A program made the translations under genes and the position numbers. DNA of 64,000 nt from Methylobacterium mesophilicum SR1.6/6. GTDB taxonomy: Bacteria > Pseudomonadota > Alphaproteobacteria > Rhizobiales > Beijerinckiaceae. The notes beneath the pieces were generated by a model. It was not told where the DNA came from and searched no databases. It was given only the letters and a program-made list of their open reading frames with translations. The DNA lies in contig NZ_CP043538.1 in NCBI RefSeq assembly GCF_000364445.2, positions 1,061,612-1,125,611 on the forward strand, written 5' to 3'. This document shows, in pieces, positions 61,686 to 64,000 of this stretch (position 1 is the first letter of the stretch; every line of letters begins with the position of its first letter).

Positions 61686-62897
61686 TCAGGCGAAGGTCTT
61701 GCGCGGGTCGAACGCGTCGCGCACCGCCTCGCCGGCGAAGACCAGCAGGCTCAGCATCACGGCGATGACCAGGAAGCCGGTCAGCCCGAGCCAGGGCGCG
61801 GTCAGGTTGTCCTTGCCCTGGGCGAGCAATTCGCCGAGGGACGGCGAGCCCGGCGGCAGGCCGAAGCCCAGGAAGTCCAGCGAGGTCAGCGTGGTGATCG
61901 AACCGTTCAGGATGAACGGCAGGAAGGTCAGCGTCGCCACCATGGCGTTCGGCAGCAGGTGCACCGCCATGATGCGGATGTTCGACAGGCCGAGCGCCCG
62001 GGCGGCCCTGACATACTCGAAGTTGCGCGCCCGCAGGAATTCGGCGCGCACGACGCTCACCAGCGCCACCCAGGAGAACAGCAGCATGATCCCGAGCAGC
62101 ACGAAGAAGCCCGGGGCGATGAAGGCCGAGATGATGATGATCAGGTAGAGGGTCGGGATGCCGCCCCAGACCTCGATGAAGCGCTGGAAGGCGAGATCGA
62201 CCCAGCCGCCGAAATAGCCCTGCACGGCCCCCGCGATCACGCCGATGACCGACGAGACCGCGGCCAGGATCAGGCCGAACAGCACCGAGATGCGGAAGCC
62301 GTAGATCACCCGCGCCAGCACGTCCCGGGTGGTGTTGTCGGTGCCGAGCCAGTGCCAGGGGATGTCGGCGCAGGTCGCGCCGCCGAGCTTTTCCGCCACG
62401 GGCCGACACTGCGCGTCCGACAGCATCCAGGTCGGCGGGGAGGGGGAGGGGGTCGGCAGGTCCTCGTTGATCGTGTCGTAGGAGAACCGGATCGGCGGCC
62501 AGAGGGCCCATCCGTTCTCGGCGATCTCCTTCCGGATCTCGGGGGAGCGGTAATCGGTCACCGCGAGGAAGCCGCCGAACTTCTCCTCCGGATAGTCCAC
62601 CAGCACGGGGACCAGCCACTCGCCCTTGTAGGACAGGAGGATCGGGCGGTCGTTGGCGATGAACTCGGCGAACAGGCTGAGGACGAACAACCCGGCGAAG
62701 ATCAGGAACGACCAGAAGCCGAGGCGGTTGCGGCGGAAATTGTCGAGCCGGCGCCGGTTGAGCGGCGACAGCCCGCGGCGTCCCGCCGGGGTCAGGGGCG
62801 GGGGCGCCCCCTCGTCCGGGCGCAGCACGAGCGGCTGGGCACCGGGCATCGGCGCCGGCACGACCTCGCTCTCGCCGGGGCGGGCGACCTCGTTCAT
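61686..62897 (-). CDS. yejE: ABC transporter permease, YejE type
   Basis: The product is 403 residues. A long cytoplasmic N-terminus contains the OppC N-terminal motif (SPLNRRRLDNFRRNRLGFWSFLIF). A periplasmic loop follows (~85-190, with WLGTDNTTRDVLARVIYGFRISVLFGL after it). Then come five membrane segments with the permease EAA loop (VRAARALGLSNIRIMAVHLLPNAM). The size and the ENGWALWPPIRFSYDTIN loop match YejE of microcin C/oligopeptide importers. The usual partners yejA, yejB and yejF are absent on both sides. Confidence 0.87.
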   Translation of the reverse strand: MNEVARPGESEVVPAPMPGAQPLVLRPDEGAPPPLTPAGRRGLSPLNRRRLDNFRRNRLGFWSFLIFAGLFVLSLFAEFIANDRPILLSYKGEWLVPVLVDYPEEKFGGFLAVTDYRSPEIRKEIAENGWALWPPIRFSYDTINEDLPTPSPSPPTWMLSDAQCRPVAEKLGGATCADIPWHWLGTDNTTRDVLARVIYGFRISVLFGLILAAVSSVIGVIAGAVQGYFGGWVDLAFQRFIEVWGGIPTLYLIIIISAFIAPGFFVLLGIMLLFSWVALVSVVRAEFLRARNFEYVRAARALGLSNIRIMAVHLLPNAMVATLTFLPFILNGSITTLTSLDFLGFGLPPGSPSLGELLAQGKDNLTAPWLGLTGFLVIAVMLSLLVFAGEAVRDAFDPRKTFA

Positions 62898-63050
62898 CGC
62901 TGGGGGCTCCCAAGTCGGTCCGCGCGGTTGTCCGTTCCTCGGCGAGCGCCGGTGGCCGCAGGTCTGCGCGGAAGGCTGACGCTGGTGACGGATCGCGCCG
63001 CGCCCCCTCTCCCGAGCGGGCTACGATGTTCACACATCGCAGGCCGCTGG

Positions 63051-63181
63051 GCTCTCTCCTCCCCCTTGCGGGGAGGAGTTGGAGGTGGGGGTGGTTCAGG
63101 ATCGAGCGCCGCGGTGCCTTCTGCACCACCCCCACCCCCTGACCCCTCCCCGCAAGGGGGAGGGGAAAGCGCCCTTTTTTC
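63051..63181. repeat. Dispersed inverted repeat, family B, copy 2
   Basis: It starts GCTCTCTCCTCCCCCTTGCG, has the inner CGGTGCCTTCTGCACCACCC, and ends CTCCCCGCAAGGGGGAGGGG plus AAAGCGCCC. It is homologous to 4728-4848. It ends in a CTTTTTTC run, so the long hairpin could act as a terminator on the plus strand. Confidence 0.8.
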
Positions 63182-63221
63182 AAAGCGTTGGCGCCAGACC
63201 GAGACGTGTGAATCCGGTAGC

Positions 63222-63346
63222 CCGTGCGGGAGAGGGTTGGGGTGAGCGACCAGACGTTTCCGGAGCGGGCACGCCATCGCGGCGCGTTCAGGCAGCGCCT
63301 GATCCTGACACGTCCCACCCCTCACCCTGTCCCTCTCCCGCACGGG
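63222..63346. repeat. Inverted repeat, family E
   Basis: CCCGTGCGGGAGAGGGTTGG plus GGTGAG pairs with CTCACCCTGTCCCTCTCCCG plus CACGGG, about 75 bp apart. The arms resemble common Rhizobiales intergenic palindromes. Only one copy is seen here. Confidence 0.65.
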
Positions 63347-63495
63347 AGAGGGGATCTGCGCTCGATCCTGACGCCGCGTCGGTACACACGCCGTGCGAAC
63401 CGTCTGCCCACCGAGGAGAACGTGGCGCGGAGCCGCGCCCACCCGTTCACCCGGCGGGGTGTGAAGGCTTGTCTCGCGATGAAGGCCAGACCCGT

Positions 63496-63999
63496 TCAGC
63501 CCTCGAGCCGGGTCGCGGTGCCGTCGATCTCGGCGGGGCGCAGGCCGCCGCTGCGCTCCATCCAGCGGCGCAGCAGGCGGACGTTGCGGCGGTTGGCCTT
63601 GAAGGCGGCGTCGAACAGGTCGCCCGCCACCGGCACCGCGCCGATCAGCCCGTCGAAGGCCACGTTCAGCCCCATCCGGGCCAGCAGCCAGCGCGGCGCC
63701 CCGAGGCGCTTGGCCTCGTAGACGATGAAGGACGAGATCACCATGCCGGCCACGTCGCCGATCACCGGCACGAGGCCGATCACCGCGTCGAGGCCGACCC
63801 GGCGGTTGATGCCCGGGATGATGAAGGCCGTGTCCATCAGGTGGGCCAGCGTCTCCAGCCGGGCGAGGCTCGCCTCGCGGCCGAGATCCGCCGACAGGAA
63901 GGGTGGCCGATGGGCCGCGCGGGCGTCGCCCGGGAAGGTCTCGGCGAAGGTCTCGGCACGGGAGAAACGCCCGGCCCGGGCAGCCTGGGTGAAGTCCAT
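63496..63999 (-). CDS. DUF4112 domain protein
   Basis: The product is 167 residues; the ATG ends at 63999, one base from the window edge, so its ribosome site is not fully visible. The DUF4112 core runs LARLETLAHLMDTAFIIPGINRRVGLDAVIGLVPVIGDVAGMVISSFIVYEAKRLG, then MGLNVAFDGLIGAVPVAGDLFDAAFKANRRNVRLLRRWM. It has two Gly/Pro-containing hydrophobic segments and is probably membrane-associated. Function is unknown. Confidence 0.85.
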   Translation of the reverse strand: MDFTQAARAGRFSRAETFAETFPGDARAAHRPPFLSADLGREASLARLETLAHLMDTAFIIPGINRRVGLDAVIGLVPVIGDVAGMVISSFIVYEAKRLGAPRWLLARMGLNVAFDGLIGAVPVAGDLFDAAFKANRRNVRLLRRWMERSGGLRPAEIDGTATRLEG

Positions 64000-64000
64000 G

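Larger units (their letters stand above)
62898..63495. other. Repeat-rich intergenic region upstream of yejE
   Basis: This 598-bp stretch carries no supported gene. It contains family B copy 2 (63051-63181) and the family E inverted repeat (63222-63346). The remaining parts, 62898-63050 and 63355-63495, show nothing recognisable. Confidence 0.6.

Overview
The window is about 64 kb of very GC-rich chromosomal DNA, best explained as a methylotrophic alphaproteobacterium of the Methylobacterium/Methylorubrum type. The evidence is the gene set: formate-tetrahydrofolate ligase, an acyl-CoA dehydrogenase of the (2S)-methylsuccinyl-CoA type (ethylmalonyl-CoA pathway), ETF-ubiquinone oxidoreductase, two phasin-type genes, a MucR regulator, a ROSE-type small heat-shock gene, and an mnmE / mnmG-rsmG-parA-parB / holA-lptE / leuS block with parS sites. 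No rRNA, tRNA, transposase, phage or CRISPR array was found. Genus assignment is inference from gene content.

Layout. 1-1.2 kb: two phasin-type genes on the minus strand, the second with a promoter carrying a PhaR-like palindrome. 1.4-4.1 kb: two divergent paralogous GT4 glycosyltransferases. 4.5-17 kb: a small conserved protein and a run of metabolic genes (mcd, Rieske/FAD reductase, EamA exporter, YihY protein, fhs, a TPR protein, ETF-QO). 17.4-22.3 kb: a frameshifted uracil-DNA glycosylase, a YpfJ metalloprotease, an ABC-F ATPase and small proteins. 22.3-23.6 kb: mnmE with a parS-like site upstream. 23.7-31.3 kb: beta-lactamase, YbaK, PanC, porin, degenerate EAL protein, MipA/OmpV, HMA protein. 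31.6-36.0 kb: mnmG-rsmG-parA-parB with a perfect parS inside rsmG. 36.1-38.5 kb: a methyltransferase, then holA and lptE. 38.6-48 kb: AEC transporter, TonB receptor, acid phosphatase, alpha/beta hydrolase, dapD, cNMP-binding protein, response regulator, L,D-transpeptidase, YggS. 48.3-54.1 kb: leuS with a weak parS-like site, lipid kinase and TerC pair, and a secreted protein with a 15-bp tandem repeat. 54.2-64 kb: SNase-like membrane protein, galM, hsp20 with a ROSE thermometer, kdsD, glcD, mucR, a lone yejE permease and a DUF4112 protein.

The genes form several functional sets. Mcd feeds electrons to ETF, which ETF-QO returns to the quinone pool, while Fhs links formate to tetrahydrofolate-bound C1 units. 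MnmE and MnmG jointly modify wobble uridines. ParA, ParB and parS make up the chromosome segregation system and suggest an origin-proximal position. LptE and KdsD serve lipopolysaccharide; DapD and the YkuD enzyme serve peptidoglycan.

Gaps between genes hold at least five families of short inverted or dispersed repeats. One copy has been split by a 263-bp insertion that itself carries a second repeat family. No wholly new multi-gene system was recognised. The most distinctive signals are the parS set (one embedded in rsmG coding sequence), the ROSE hairpin, the phasin operator, the nested repeat, the in-frame VNTR, and several family members lacking key residues (EAL, SNase, MucR, alpha/beta hydrolase).
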